A model generated the notes under the pieces. That model did no database searches, was not told where the DNA came from, and was given only the letters and a program-made list of their open reading frames with translations. A stretch of DNA of 38,861 nt, from the NCBI RefSeq assembly GCF_024267675.1, contig NZ_JALDYX010000038.1:1-38861 (forward strand), written 5' to 3'. Position numbers and translations under genes: made by a program. Shown here piece after piece: positions 23,034 through 30,684 of the stretch. This DNA is from Marinobacterium sedimentorum. GTDB taxonomy: Bacteria; Pseudomonadota; Gammaproteobacteria; Pseudomonadales; Balneatricaceae. How positions within the stretch are numbered: the first letter of the stretch is position 1; each line of letters starts with the position of its first letter.

Positions 23034-23398
23034 ATGCCTTGCCGGCTCCCGGGCAACGCTGGCTGACAGGCGTCTTTCTGGCCTGCGGCCTGGTGCTTAT
23101 GTACGGCATTTTCCGGCCAACGCCGCCGCCGGAACTGTTCGAGCAGTCGGACAAGTTCATGCATCTGCTGGCATTCGCGGCACTGACGCTCAGCGGTCGC
23201 GCCGCCTTGACCCGGCTGTCGGCGCTGCCGTTCTGGTCACTGTTTCTGATGCTGGGCCCGGCCCTGGAAGTCGCCCAGCACTGGTTCCAGCCCGGGCGGG
23301 TATTCAGCATCGAGGATGCGATCGCCAACATCGCCGGCACCCTGCTCGCCGCTGCGTTCTGGTGGTTATGGCGCCGCTGGCGCAGCGCCCGTGCCTGA
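23030..23398 (+). CDS. VanZ-like small membrane protein
   Basis: Inner-membrane protein of 122 residues with three or four hydrophobic helices (about 11-26, 40-60, 66-80, 95-112). The VanZ-like signature is SDKFMHLLAFAALTLSGR and EVAQHWFQPGRVFSIEDAIANIAGTLLA. Function is unknown; VanZ-family genes often sit at the ends of polysaccharide loci. The only start that keeps the frame is TTG at 23030, overlapping the galE stop as TTGA, which would make it translationally coupled. Its stop is immediately next to the stop of the oppositely oriented ligase/polymerase gene. Confidence 0.82.
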   Translation: MNALPAPGQRWLTGVFLACGLVLMYGIFRPTPPPELFEQSDKFMHLLAFAALTLSGRAALTRLSALPFWSLFLMLGPALEVAQHWFQPGRVFSIEDAIANIAGTLLAAAFWWLWRRWRSARA

Positions 23399-24772
23399 TC
23401 AGCCCCGGGCGGCCTCGCCGGTTGTGGGGCGGCGCCGGCGGGAGGGTTTGTGATGCTGGTTCGCCAGTACCGCAATGGCGGCCATTACCACGAAGGTTGC
23501 CGCATTGGCCGGAATCTGAAAATTGAAGTCGGTGGCCGAGTGGATCAGCAGCGCCAGCAGCCCCATAGCGGCGCCAAAGCCGACACCGCTGCGGTACCAG
23601 GATTCGCGCCGCCACAACGCCTTGAAGGCATGGTACAGCGCCATCACGACGAACAACGCCAGCGGCAGCAGCCCGATAAGGCCGAACTCGATCGCAAATT
23701 GCAGGTAGTCATTGTGGGCATGGTCGAAATGCAGCCGGATATCGGCGCCGGGATAACGCTGGAAGGCCGACTCGAAGGCACCGGCACCAATACCGGTTAA
23801 CGGGGACTCGTGCAGCAGCGGCAGTGCATAGCCGAAGATGTCGTCGCGCTGTTCGTTGGCACTGGCGACCAGCTCACCGTCGACGACCCGGTCCTCGAAC
23901 CGGGTGTCGAGCAACCGCTCCTTGAGCTTATCCAACCCGAAGTACTGGCTGATCACCAGCACATCGATCAGCACCAGGCTGAGCAGAATCAGGCCGTTGC
24001 GCAGCCGGTGCTCCCGGTTTATCAGGGTGAAGAGGCCGCCGACCATCATCAGACTGGCAAAGAACGCGGCATTGCCCATCCGGGAATGGGTCATGACCAG
24101 CGCAATCACCATAATCACCAGCGCCAGACGCAGGCGGGTCTTGGGCCCCTCCAGCAGCTCGAGGACGTAGCGCCACCGGAACGGGCGGCCGTCGCGCATC
24201 GCCAGCAGCAGGCCTATGCCGCAGGCCAGGGTCATCTCGAGATATCCGGCCAGGTGGTTGCGGTTGACGAAGGTGCCCGTGGCATCACCGAGATAGCTGT
24301 CCTTGCTACCAGTTAACAGCCATTCGACGCCGGACAGCGTCATCAGGGTGCCGAAGAATGCCTGCAGGGTGCCACTGATAACCAGCACGCTGAGCAGCAG
24401 CGTCAGGCGTCGGCGGCTATTGAAGAGCCCCACGATCAGCCCGAACAGCATTGCATAAGCGCAGCCGAGCAACAGGTACTGCAGGCTCGCCCCCCTGTCC
24501 TGGCTCAGCCCCAGCAGGAGCTGCAACGCCACCCAGAGTTGGGCGCTGACCAACAGCGCGAGCAAGGGCCAGGCGGCACGCAACGCCCGATTTCCGCCCG
24601 GCGGTGCCCGCAGCTTAGACGCGCTGAAGAGACCGGTCAGCAGGGCGGTGCACAGCACCAGCAGTCCGGCCGACCAGTCCCGGTCACTGCCCAGTGGCAT
24701 CGGCAGCCAGAGCAGCAGCAACAGGGTGGCGGCAATGAGAAAGGTATCGAGGGGAGAACGTTTCGGACTCAT
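23399..24772 (-). CDS. O-antigen ligase/polymerase family (Wzy_C) membrane protein
   Basis: Inner-membrane protein of 457 residues with about 10 to 12 helices and a Wzy_C-type periplasmic loop. The characteristic DHAHNDYLQFAIEFGLIGLLPLALF lies near residues 343-367, preceded by HESPLTGIGAGAFESAFQRYPG. These features are shared by WaaL ligases and Wzy polymerases. It is the only gene of the exopolysaccharide region on the opposite strand, converging on the VanZ-like gene with no gap and starting from the AT-rich region that also serves block B. With another polymerase candidate at 16682, one may polymerise and the other ligate or transfer the polymer, but which does what is unknown. Confidence 0.88.
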   Translation of the reverse strand: MSPKRSPLDTFLIAATLLLLLWLPMPLGSDRDWSAGLLVLCTALLTGLFSASKLRAPPGGNRALRAAWPLLALLVSAQLWVALQLLLGLSQDRGASLQYLLLGCAYAMLFGLIVGLFNSRRRLTLLLSVLVISGTLQAFFGTLMTLSGVEWLLTGSKDSYLGDATGTFVNRNHLAGYLEMTLACGIGLLLAMRDGRPFRWRYVLELLEGPKTRLRLALVIMVIALVMTHSRMGNAAFFASLMMVGGLFTLINREHRLRNGLILLSLVLIDVLVISQYFGLDKLKERLLDTRFEDRVVDGELVASANEQRDDIFGYALPLLHESPLTGIGAGAFESAFQRYPGADIRLHFDHAHNDYLQFAIEFGLIGLLPLALFVVMALYHAFKALWRRESWYRSGVGFGAAMGLLALLIHSATDFNFQIPANAATFVVMAAIAVLANQHHKPSRRRRPTTGEAARG

Positions 24773-25607
24773 AACAGTATCCGTCAGGTGTTAATGTATC
24801 CGGCAACCTGAATCATAAATAAACCGGTCAGATGATGCTAGCCGCGATTAAATTAACACTATGTTAACGCCTCAAGTGTTGCCTTATGGATACATAATTA
24901 ATGCCCGTCACTGCATATTTTTAATTATGCACTGCAGCATTTAAATAAACGAAAACAAAAAAGTCATATTTCATCCATAAACCGCGACAATTATGCTTAA
25001 AACAAGCTAAATTAACCCTATCAGATCGGCACAGCGACAACTGTTATAATCTGGCGACAGAGCCTCAAACGCGGCGGCGCCTGCGACCGGCGACAGCGAC
25101 AAAAACAGCCTCGGTAACACGGCATCCAGACAGTAAACAGCGCGCACGGGTGAAGAACAAACAATAATTTTAATTAAATTCATAAAGTTATTTAATTCCA
25201 ACTGCTTCACCTTGAGCCAGACGTCAGGTGCCTCCTGCACCCGATCGTATCGGCTTCCGATTGCAGGTTCATGCTATCCGGAGTCAGGCGCTTATCGGAT
25301 TCATTCAGTTTATACTCAGTTAATTTATGATTTATTGGTCGGCTACTTTTCGATAAATGGCGCTTAACGGAGACAAATTTCCGATTTTTCGCTTTAATAG
25401 CTTCCGCATTGCAGCAAAAAATATAAAACATTTTACATACTGGAATTATTTGGCAAGATATAAGGGCTTTTTGTATGCGGATACGGTTGAACGACTTACT
25501 GGCTGTAGTCATTTAACCGAACTCTGCGAATGGAAAGTGTTTATGCGTTCGCGGTCAGCCTGGCTGCCCCGATATACGTTCAACCATTAACCACTGAGGG
25601 AGTTAAT
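24773..25607. other. AT-rich divergent regulatory region of the exopolysaccharide locus
   Basis: 835 bp without a convincing gene between the leftward ligase/polymerase gene and the rightward 67-residue peptide gene. It is much richer in A and T than its surroundings (for example 25165-25200), consistent with promoter DNA and possible H-NS-like silencing. TATAAT occurs at 25045-25050 without a good -35. TCAGGT/ACCTGA (24784-24789, 24806-24811) is an inverted repeat just upstream of the leftward gene. No second ops element was found. Confidence 0.55.
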
Positions 25608-25811
25608 ATGCGCAAAGCATTAACGGCTCTGGTCATGGCCGGCGCTCTGGCGTCTACCCTGACCACCACCGCTGCATCTGCAGCACCACCTGGCAAAGTC
25701 GTGAAAGCCCAGAGCAATAGCGACTACCAGGGCACCGGAAGCCAGGGCAAGGGCAATGGCGCCGACAACGGTGTCGGTCTGGGCGGCACCCCCCCGGGCA
25801 GCCCGCACTAA
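25608..25811 (+). CDS. Small secreted Gly/Asn-rich peptide (67 residues)
   Basis: Unrecognised exported peptide. A clear signal peptide (MRKALTALVMAGALASTLTTTAASA, cleavage near residue 25) leaves about 42 mature residues rich in Gly, Ser, Asn and Gln, with a repetitive GTGSQGKGNGADNGVGLGG stretch and the end PPGSPH. The start at 25608 follows TGAGGGAG, a strong ribosome site; the longer frame from 25530 has no signal-like start. It is the first gene of block B, followed by a GC-rich hairpin and an outer-membrane protein gene. Gly/Asn-rich tails with PPG motifs are also seen in RTX-type surface proteins. It might be a matrix or polymer-associated peptide. Confidence 0.72.
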   Translation: MRKALTALVMAGALASTLTTTAASAAPPGKVVKAQSNSDYQGTGSQGKGNGADNGVGLGGTPPGSPH

Positions 25812-25823
25812 GCGGCGCTGACC

Positions 25824-25849
25824 GCCGGGCCGGCGCATGCCGGCCCGGC
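25824..25849 (+). terminator. Strong GC hairpin between the small peptide gene and the outer-membrane protein gene
   Basis: GCCGGGCCGGC (25824-25834) and GCCGGCCCGGC (25839-25849) form a perfect 11-bp stem with a GCAT loop. No U-tract follows. It starts 13 bp after the peptide stop and ends 18 bp before the next start, so it could act as a partial terminator or mRNA stabiliser giving more peptide than downstream product. Confidence 0.5.
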
Positions 25850-25867
25850 ACTTACCCCGACTTCCTG

Positions 25868-27064
25868 ATGTTGAGCCATGACCCGACGATGATCCCGACG
25901 CCCGTTAACCTTAGACAGCGGCACCTGCTGGTCGCAGCCCTGGTCATTCTGCCGCTACAGGTTATTGCCGGCGAACCGGCCGATATCCGGGTGGGCGAGC
26001 TGTCCCTGACACCGACCCTGCGCCTGAGCAAAGCCTACGATGACAATTTCCGCGAAGCCGCCGAGCCGGACAACCAGTCCAGCTGGATCACCACCATCGC
26101 GCCGGCACTGGAGCTCGCTGCCCAGGACCGACTGAACCTATACCGCCTGCGCTACGCGCTGGACGCCGATATCTACCACGCCAGCCACGACGACGACAAC
26201 ACCGATCATCATCTCGATGCCGATGCGCATCTGGAGTTCACCAGCCGCCACCGCCTGGACCTGAATGCCGGTTACGACCGCGTCGAGAACACCGCCGATG
26301 CCACTTCGCGGGCAGAGAATGACAAGTACCACACCCGTAACATTGGCGCCGTCTATGGCTTGGGTGTCGAGTCCGCGGCGATGCAAATCGAGCTGGCCGC
26401 CGACCAGGAACACCGGCGCTACGACAACAGTGGCACCCTGAATCAGGACAAGAACCGCGATACCCGCAGCCTGAGCGCAACCGCCTACTACCGGCTGGCC
26501 CCCAAAACCCGTGCGCTGCTCGAGATCGGTTCGAGCGACTTCGACTACCTCAGTGCCCGAACCCTGGACAGCGTCAACCGCAGCTACCTCGCCGGCGTGA
26601 CCCTCGATGCGACCGCCAGGACCTCAGGTTCCTTCAAGGTCGGCCGCGAGGAGAAGGATTTCGACGACCCGGCAGCATCGGACCCGGGCCTCACCGCCTG
26701 GTACGCCGACCTGACCTGGAAACCGCGCACCTATTCCAGCGTCCGGCTGACAGCACGCCAGGGTATCGACGAGGGCAGCAGCGAGGAACAGTTCGTCGAG
26801 ACCCGCATGGCGGGCCTGGAGTGGGACCATGCATGGAACGGCTTCTTCTCGACCCAGCTGGCCGTCGTCAGGTCAAAAATGGATTACGCCAATGCAGCCA
26901 ATCGTCACGACGAAACGGATACCTATCGCCTTGGCCTGACCTGGGAGTTCCGTCGCTGGCTGTCGCTGGATCTGGGCTACCGCTATCGGCAACGGGAATC
27001 GAACGTCGACCAGGAGAATTTTGAGCGCAGTCTGTACCTGGCCGGCTTGAACCTGAACCTATGA
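25868..27064 (+). CDS. Outer-membrane beta-barrel protein of the exopolysaccharide locus
   Basis: Predicted outer-membrane barrel of up to 398 residues. An N-terminal signal (about 18-37, HLLVAALVILPLQVIAGE) precedes many alternating amphipathic strands (LNLYRLRYALDADIYHAS, RLDLNAGYDRVENTAD, TAYYRLAPKTRALLEIGSSDFDY, YADLTWKPRTYSSVRLTARQG, WLSLDLGYRYRQRESN) and a terminal LYLAGLNLNL. It resembles the outer_membrane_beta-barrel proteins (BBP2-like) found beside exopolysaccharide genes, with a long Asp/His-rich loop (HASHDDDNTDHHLDADAH, about 100-117). No clear Shine-Dalgarno precedes 25868; ATG at 25889 is an alternative. Probably involved in polymer export or anchoring across the outer membrane. 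Confidence 0.82.
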   Translation: MLSHDPTMIPTPVNLRQRHLLVAALVILPLQVIAGEPADIRVGELSLTPTLRLSKAYDDNFREAAEPDNQSSWITTIAPALELAAQDRLNLYRLRYALDADIYHASHDDDNTDHHLDADAHLEFTSRHRLDLNAGYDRVENTADATSRAENDKYHTRNIGAVYGLGVESAAMQIELAADQEHRRYDNSGTLNQDKNRDTRSLSATAYYRLAPKTRALLEIGSSDFDYLSARTLDSVNRSYLAGVTLDATARTSGSFKVGREEKDFDDPAASDPGLTAWYADLTWKPRTYSSVRLTARQGIDEGSSEEQFVETRMAGLEWDHAWNGFFSTQLAVVRSKMDYANAANRHDETDTYRLGLTWEFRRWLSLDLGYRYRQRESNVDQENFERSLYLAGLNLNL

Positions 27065-27088
27065 CCGTTCTCAAGTTTTTTAAAAATG

Positions 27089-27103
27089 CGGGATTCGATC
27101 CCG
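27089..27103 (+). repeat. Small intergenic hairpin before the Wza-like gene
   Basis: CGGGAT and ATCCCG pair around TCG, followed by GAACCGTTTTCTGTT. It could attenuate or protect the transcript between the outer-membrane protein and export genes. Confidence 0.3.
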
Positions 27104-27140
27104 GAACCGTTTTCTGTTAACTGCATTCAGGAAGAACACT

Positions 27141-27677
27141 ATGCTTGCGCGTTTTCTGTCGGGTGTCTGGGTATTGGGCCTTTTGCTGAGCGTTACGGCC
27201 TGGGCAGCCGACGACAACCAGTACAGTCTCGGCTCCGGTGACGTCATCAGCATCAACGTATTCGGCGAGGCCGATCTGAGCCTGGACAAGGTTCGCCTCA
27301 ACGATACAGGCAAGTTCTCCTATCCGTTCCTCGGCGACATCGATGCCGCGGGCAAGACCGCCAGCCAGCTGGAACAGCAACTCGTCAGTGGTCTCAAGGG
27401 CGACTACCTGGTGGCGCCCCGGGTGTCGGTGCGGATCCTCGAGTACCGCGACTTTTTCGTCAACGGCGAGGTCAAGAGCCCGGGCGGCTACCCGTTCAAG
27501 CCAGGCCTGACCCTGCGCAAGGCGATCGCCCTGGCCGGTGGTTTCACCGAGCGAGCCTCCAAAAGCAAGCTCAGTGTCATTCGCGACCTTGATGCCGATC
27601 GTACACCGCAGCCAGCCTCGCTCGAGACCCGGATCATGCCGGGCGACCTCATCACTATTGAACAGAGTTTCTTCTGA
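27141..27677 (+). CDS. Wza-like polysaccharide export protein (short form)
   Basis: Periplasmic/outer-membrane export component of 178 residues. A signal peptide (about 1-23, ending AWAAD) precedes a polysaccharide-export domain (YSLGSGDVISINVFGEADLSLDKVRLNDTGKFSYPFLGDIDAAGKTASQLEQQLV, about 28-83) and one SLBB domain (DFFVNGEVKSPGGYPFKPGLTLRKAIALAGGFTERA). It lacks a lipobox cysteine and the C-terminal membrane helix and extra domains of E. coli Wza, so it cannot by itself form a Wza-type pore and may need the barrel protein upstream. AGGAAG precedes the ATG. The Wzc-like gene begins 2 bp after its stop. Confidence 0.93.
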   Translation: MLARFLSGVWVLGLLLSVTAWAADDNQYSLGSGDVISINVFGEADLSLDKVRLNDTGKFSYPFLGDIDAAGKTASQLEQQLVSGLKGDYLVAPRVSVRILEYRDFFVNGEVKSPGGYPFKPGLTLRKAIALAGGFTERASKSKLSVIRDLDADRTPQPASLETRIMPGDLITIEQSFF

Positions 27678-27679
27678 CC

Positions 27680-29938
27680 ATGGATATCAGTCTGATTCCG
27701 CAACAGCACACGCATCCCGAGCGGCTTCGTGAACGGGAACCGGAGCGCATCCGGGATGATGAAATCGACCTGCTGCGCCTCTGCCAGCCGCTCTGGCGCC
27801 GCAAGTGGAGCATCGCCACCCTGACCCTGGTGGTCATGATGCTGGCAGCCCTGGTGGTGCTGTCCATGACACCAGTCTACCGTGCCGCCTCGACCCTGCT
27901 GATCGAAGAGCAGGCCGCCCAGGTACTCTCGATCCAGCAGGTCTACGGGATCGAAGGCAGCGGCAGCGAATACCTGCAAACGCAATTCGAGCTGCTGAAA
28001 TCCCGTGAACTGGCCGAGCGGGTGGTCTATGAACTCGGTCTCGACAGCCATCCGGAGTTCGACCCGCGGCAGCAGTCAGCGCCGCTGATCAGCATTAGCG
28101 GCCTGCTCGACATCAACAGCTGGCTGCCGTTTACGACGCCGGATGACATCGCCGTCGAGGACCCGGAACAGGTCGCGGCCGACGCCTTCAACGCGACCGT
28201 CAAGACCTTCATGGACCGCACCTGGATTGCACCGGTTCCCAAGACCCAGCTGGTCAAGGTGCAGATCGAGATGACCGATGCCGCCACCGCCGCCCGGGCC
28301 GCCAATACCCTGGCGCGCGCCTACATCGACAGCCAGATGGAAGCCAAGCTGGAGTTGACCAATAACGCCACCCAGTGGATAAACGTGCGCCTCGCCACGC
28401 TGAAAGCCAGCCTGGAAGAATCCGAACGGCAGTTGCAGGCGTTTCGCGACAAGGAAAACCTGGTCGACCTGCGGGGCGCGGTCACCACCGTGAGCGCGGG
28501 CGAGCTGTCCCGCACCAGCGACCGCCTGATCGACGCCCGCCGCGATCGTGCCACGGCCGAGAGCCAGTACCGCCAGGTCGCCGAGATGAAGAGCGGCGGC
28601 TGGCAGCGGCTGGCGTCGGCACCGGCGGTGCTGAGCAACCCGCTGGCGCAGCAGTTCAAGGCCCAGGAAGCCCGCGCCCTGTCGAAGGTGCAGGAATTGT
28701 CCAACCGTTACGGCCCCAAGCACCCGCAGATGGTGGCGGCGCGCTCCGAACTGGAGACCGCCACCGCCAGCCTCAAGGCCCAGGTGGAACAGGTGGTCGC
28801 CGGCATCGAGCGCGAGTACCAGCTGAGTGTCGCCAACGAGGACTCGCTGCAATCCTCGTTCGAGCTCAACAAGGACCAGATCCAGGACATCACCCGCAAG
28901 GAGTTCAAGCTGCGTGAGCTGCAGCGCGAGGTCGACAGCAACCAGTCGCTGTACAACACCTTCCTGAACCGCCTGAAGGAAACCTCGGCGACCTCCGACC
29001 TGCAGACCGCCAATGCCCGCATCGTCGACAAGGCGGTGCGGCCCGACGAGCCGGTCAAGCCCAACCGCAAGCTGATCGTCGCGCTGGCGGGCCTGCTGGC
29101 GCTGATGGCCGGTGCCGCTCTAGCAATGCTGCTGGAGATGCTAAACAACACCTTCAAGAGCACCGAAGAGATCGAGGAACAGCTCAACCTGCCGGTGCTG
29201 GGCATCCTGCCGCTGCTCAAGAACAAGCGGCGCATGGATGTCGCCCAGTCGTTCGGCCAGGCGGGACAGACGGACCGCACCTTCCTCGAAGCCATTCGCA
29301 CACTGCGTACCGGCGTGGTGCTGTCGGGGCTCAACCGGGAACAGAAAGTGATTCTCGTGACCTCGTCGATCCCGGGCGAAGGCAAGAGCTCCGTTGCGGC
29401 GAATCTGGCCGCCGCACTCGGCCAGATGGAAAAGACCCTGCTGATCGACGCCGACATGCGCCGCCCGACCACCGCCAAGAACTTCGAGCTGCCGGTCGGC
29501 TCGGCGGGGCTGGCCAACCTGATTGCCGGCACGGCGGCACTGGAAGAGTGCATCACAGCGCTGGACGGGTTCGACCTGATCAGCGCCGGCACCGTGCCGC
29601 CAAACCCGCTCGAGCTGCTGTCATCAAAGCGCTTCGCCGAGGCCCTCAAGGGGCTGGGCAGCACCTACGAGCGCATCGTCATTGACTCGCCGCCCACCCA
29701 GGCGGTCAGCGACGCCCTGGTACTCTCGACCCTCGCCCACTCGGTAATCTACGTGATCAAGGCGGAATCCACCTCGATACCGCTGGTTCGAAACGGTGTT
29801 GGCCGACTGCTGCAGAACCGGGCACCGGTATCCGGTGTGGTGCTGAACCAGGTCGATGTCGAAAAGGCGAACAAAAACGGTTACCGCTACGGCGGCTACT
29901 ACGATTACTACGGCTACAGCGGCGACCAGCCGGCCTGA
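27680..29938 (+). CDS. Wzc-like polysaccharide co-polymerase with BY-kinase domain
   Basis: Chain-length regulator and bacterial tyrosine autokinase of 752 residues. An N-terminal Wzz domain follows a first membrane helix (about 45-68), then coiled-coil regions (about 220-420) with a GNVR-like segment, a second helix (about 461-487) and the cytoplasmic kinase. The Walker A motif is SIPGEGKSSVA (about 562-572), Walker A' is LLIDADMRRPT (about 588) and Walker B is IVIDSPP (about 667). The C-terminus is a tyrosine cluster (YRYGGYYDYYGYSG), the autophosphorylation site. It controls polymerisation and export with the Wza-like protein and is reversed by the downstream phosphatase. Confidence 0.95.
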   Translation: MDISLIPQQHTHPERLREREPERIRDDEIDLLRLCQPLWRRKWSIATLTLVVMMLAALVVLSMTPVYRAASTLLIEEQAAQVLSIQQVYGIEGSGSEYLQTQFELLKSRELAERVVYELGLDSHPEFDPRQQSAPLISISGLLDINSWLPFTTPDDIAVEDPEQVAADAFNATVKTFMDRTWIAPVPKTQLVKVQIEMTDAATAARAANTLARAYIDSQMEAKLELTNNATQWINVRLATLKASLEESERQLQAFRDKENLVDLRGAVTTVSAGELSRTSDRLIDARRDRATAESQYRQVAEMKSGGWQRLASAPAVLSNPLAQQFKAQEARALSKVQELSNRYGPKHPQMVAARSELETATASLKAQVEQVVAGIEREYQLSVANEDSLQSSFELNKDQIQDITRKEFKLRELQREVDSNQSLYNTFLNRLKETSATSDLQTANARIVDKAVRPDEPVKPNRKLIVALAGLLALMAGAALAMLLEMLNNTFKSTEEIEEQLNLPVLGILPLLKNKRRMDVAQSFGQAGQTDRTFLEAIRTLRTGVVLSGLNREQKVILVTSSIPGEGKSSVAANLAAALGQMEKTLLIDADMRRPTTAKNFELPVGSAGLANLIAGTAALEECITALDGFDLISAGTVPPNPLELLSSKRFAEALKGLGSTYERIVIDSPPTQAVSDALVLSTLAHSVIYVIKAESTSIPLVRNGVGRLLQNRAPVSGVVLNQVDVEKANKNGYRYGGYYDYYGYSGDQPA

Positions 29939-29955
29939 AGCCAGAGGATGACCGC

Positions 29956-30684
29956 ATGATCGATCTGCACAACCACCTGCTCCCGGGCATTGATGATGGT
30001 GCCCCCGACCTGGAGACCTCGCTGGAACTGGCACGCCTAGCGGTGGCCGAAGGCATCACCCACATGGTCTGCACGCCCCATATCCACCCCGGGCGCTACG
30101 AAAACACGCCGCAGTCGATCGCCGATGCCCTGGCGCGCTTCAAGCAGGCGCTGGCCGGCGCCGGCATCGACCTGCAGGTCGCGGCGGCGGCTGAAGTGCG
30201 TTTCGGCCTCGAGCTGATGGCCGGTGTCGCCGACGCAAAAATTCCTTTCCTGGGCGCGTGGGAGGGCCGCAAGGTGCTGCTGCTGGAGTTCCCCCACGGC
30301 GAGATACCCTTCGGCGCAGAGCGCCTGACCCAGTGGCTCAAGGACCGCGGCATCCTGCCGATGATCGCCCACCCGGAACGCAACAAGGGCATCATGCGCC
30401 AGCCGTCCCGGCTCAGGCCTTTCCTCGAACAGGGTTGCCTCTTGCAAGTAACGGCCTCGTCCCTGACAGGGCATTTCGGTGACGCCGCCCGCGACATCGC
30501 GACGGACCTGCTGCGTCAGGGGCAGGCGACCATCCTGGCCACCGACGCCCACAACAGCGACCGCCGACCGCCACGCCTGCAAGAAGCCGTCATGGTCGCC
30601 GAGCAGCTGATCGGGGCAGAGCGCGCCGCAGCGCTGGTGAACGCCAATCCCTGGAAAATAGCCCTGGAGCACTTCGACCGATGA
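29956..30684 (+). CDS. CpsB/YwqE-type PHP-family tyrosine phosphatase
   Basis: Metal-dependent phosphotyrosine phosphatase of 242 residues. It opens with MIDLHNHLLPGIDDGAPD (His5, His7, Asp14), has CTPHIHPG near residue 40 and AHPERNKGI near 138, and ends with ATDAHNSDRRPP (about 196), the metal-binding His/Asp set of CpsB/Wzb-equivalent PHP proteins. It probably dephosphorylates the tyrosine tail of the Wzc-like kinase immediately upstream, which controls polymer assembly. This is the Gram-positive-type phosphatase rather than a low-molecular-weight Wzb. It overlaps the next gene by 4 bp. Confidence 0.93.
   Translation: MIDLHNHLLPGIDDGAPDLETSLELARLAVAEGITHMVCTPHIHPGRYENTPQSIADALARFKQALAGAGIDLQVAAAAEVRFGLELMAGVADAKIPFLGAWEGRKVLLLEFPHGEIPFGAERLTQWLKDRGILPMIAHPERNKGIMRQPSRLRPFLEQGCLLQVTASSLTGHFGDAARDIATDLLRQGQATILATDAHNSDRRPPRLQEAVMVAEQLIGAERAAALVNANPWKIALEHFDR

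Noticed and set aside
25207..25512. Leftward 101-codon ORF in the AT-rich gap
   Set aside because: Starts without ribosome site, lacks any recognisable motif and lies in regulatory-looking DNA.
24773..25607. Second ops/JUMPstart element before block B
   Set aside because: No GGCGGTAG-like sequence was found in this gap on the rightward strand.
27085..27110. Sequence resembling a tRNA T-arm (GGGATTCGATCCC) before the Wza-like gene
   Set aside because: The stem pairs around a 3-nt loop instead of the 7-nt T-loop and no other tRNA arms are nearby.
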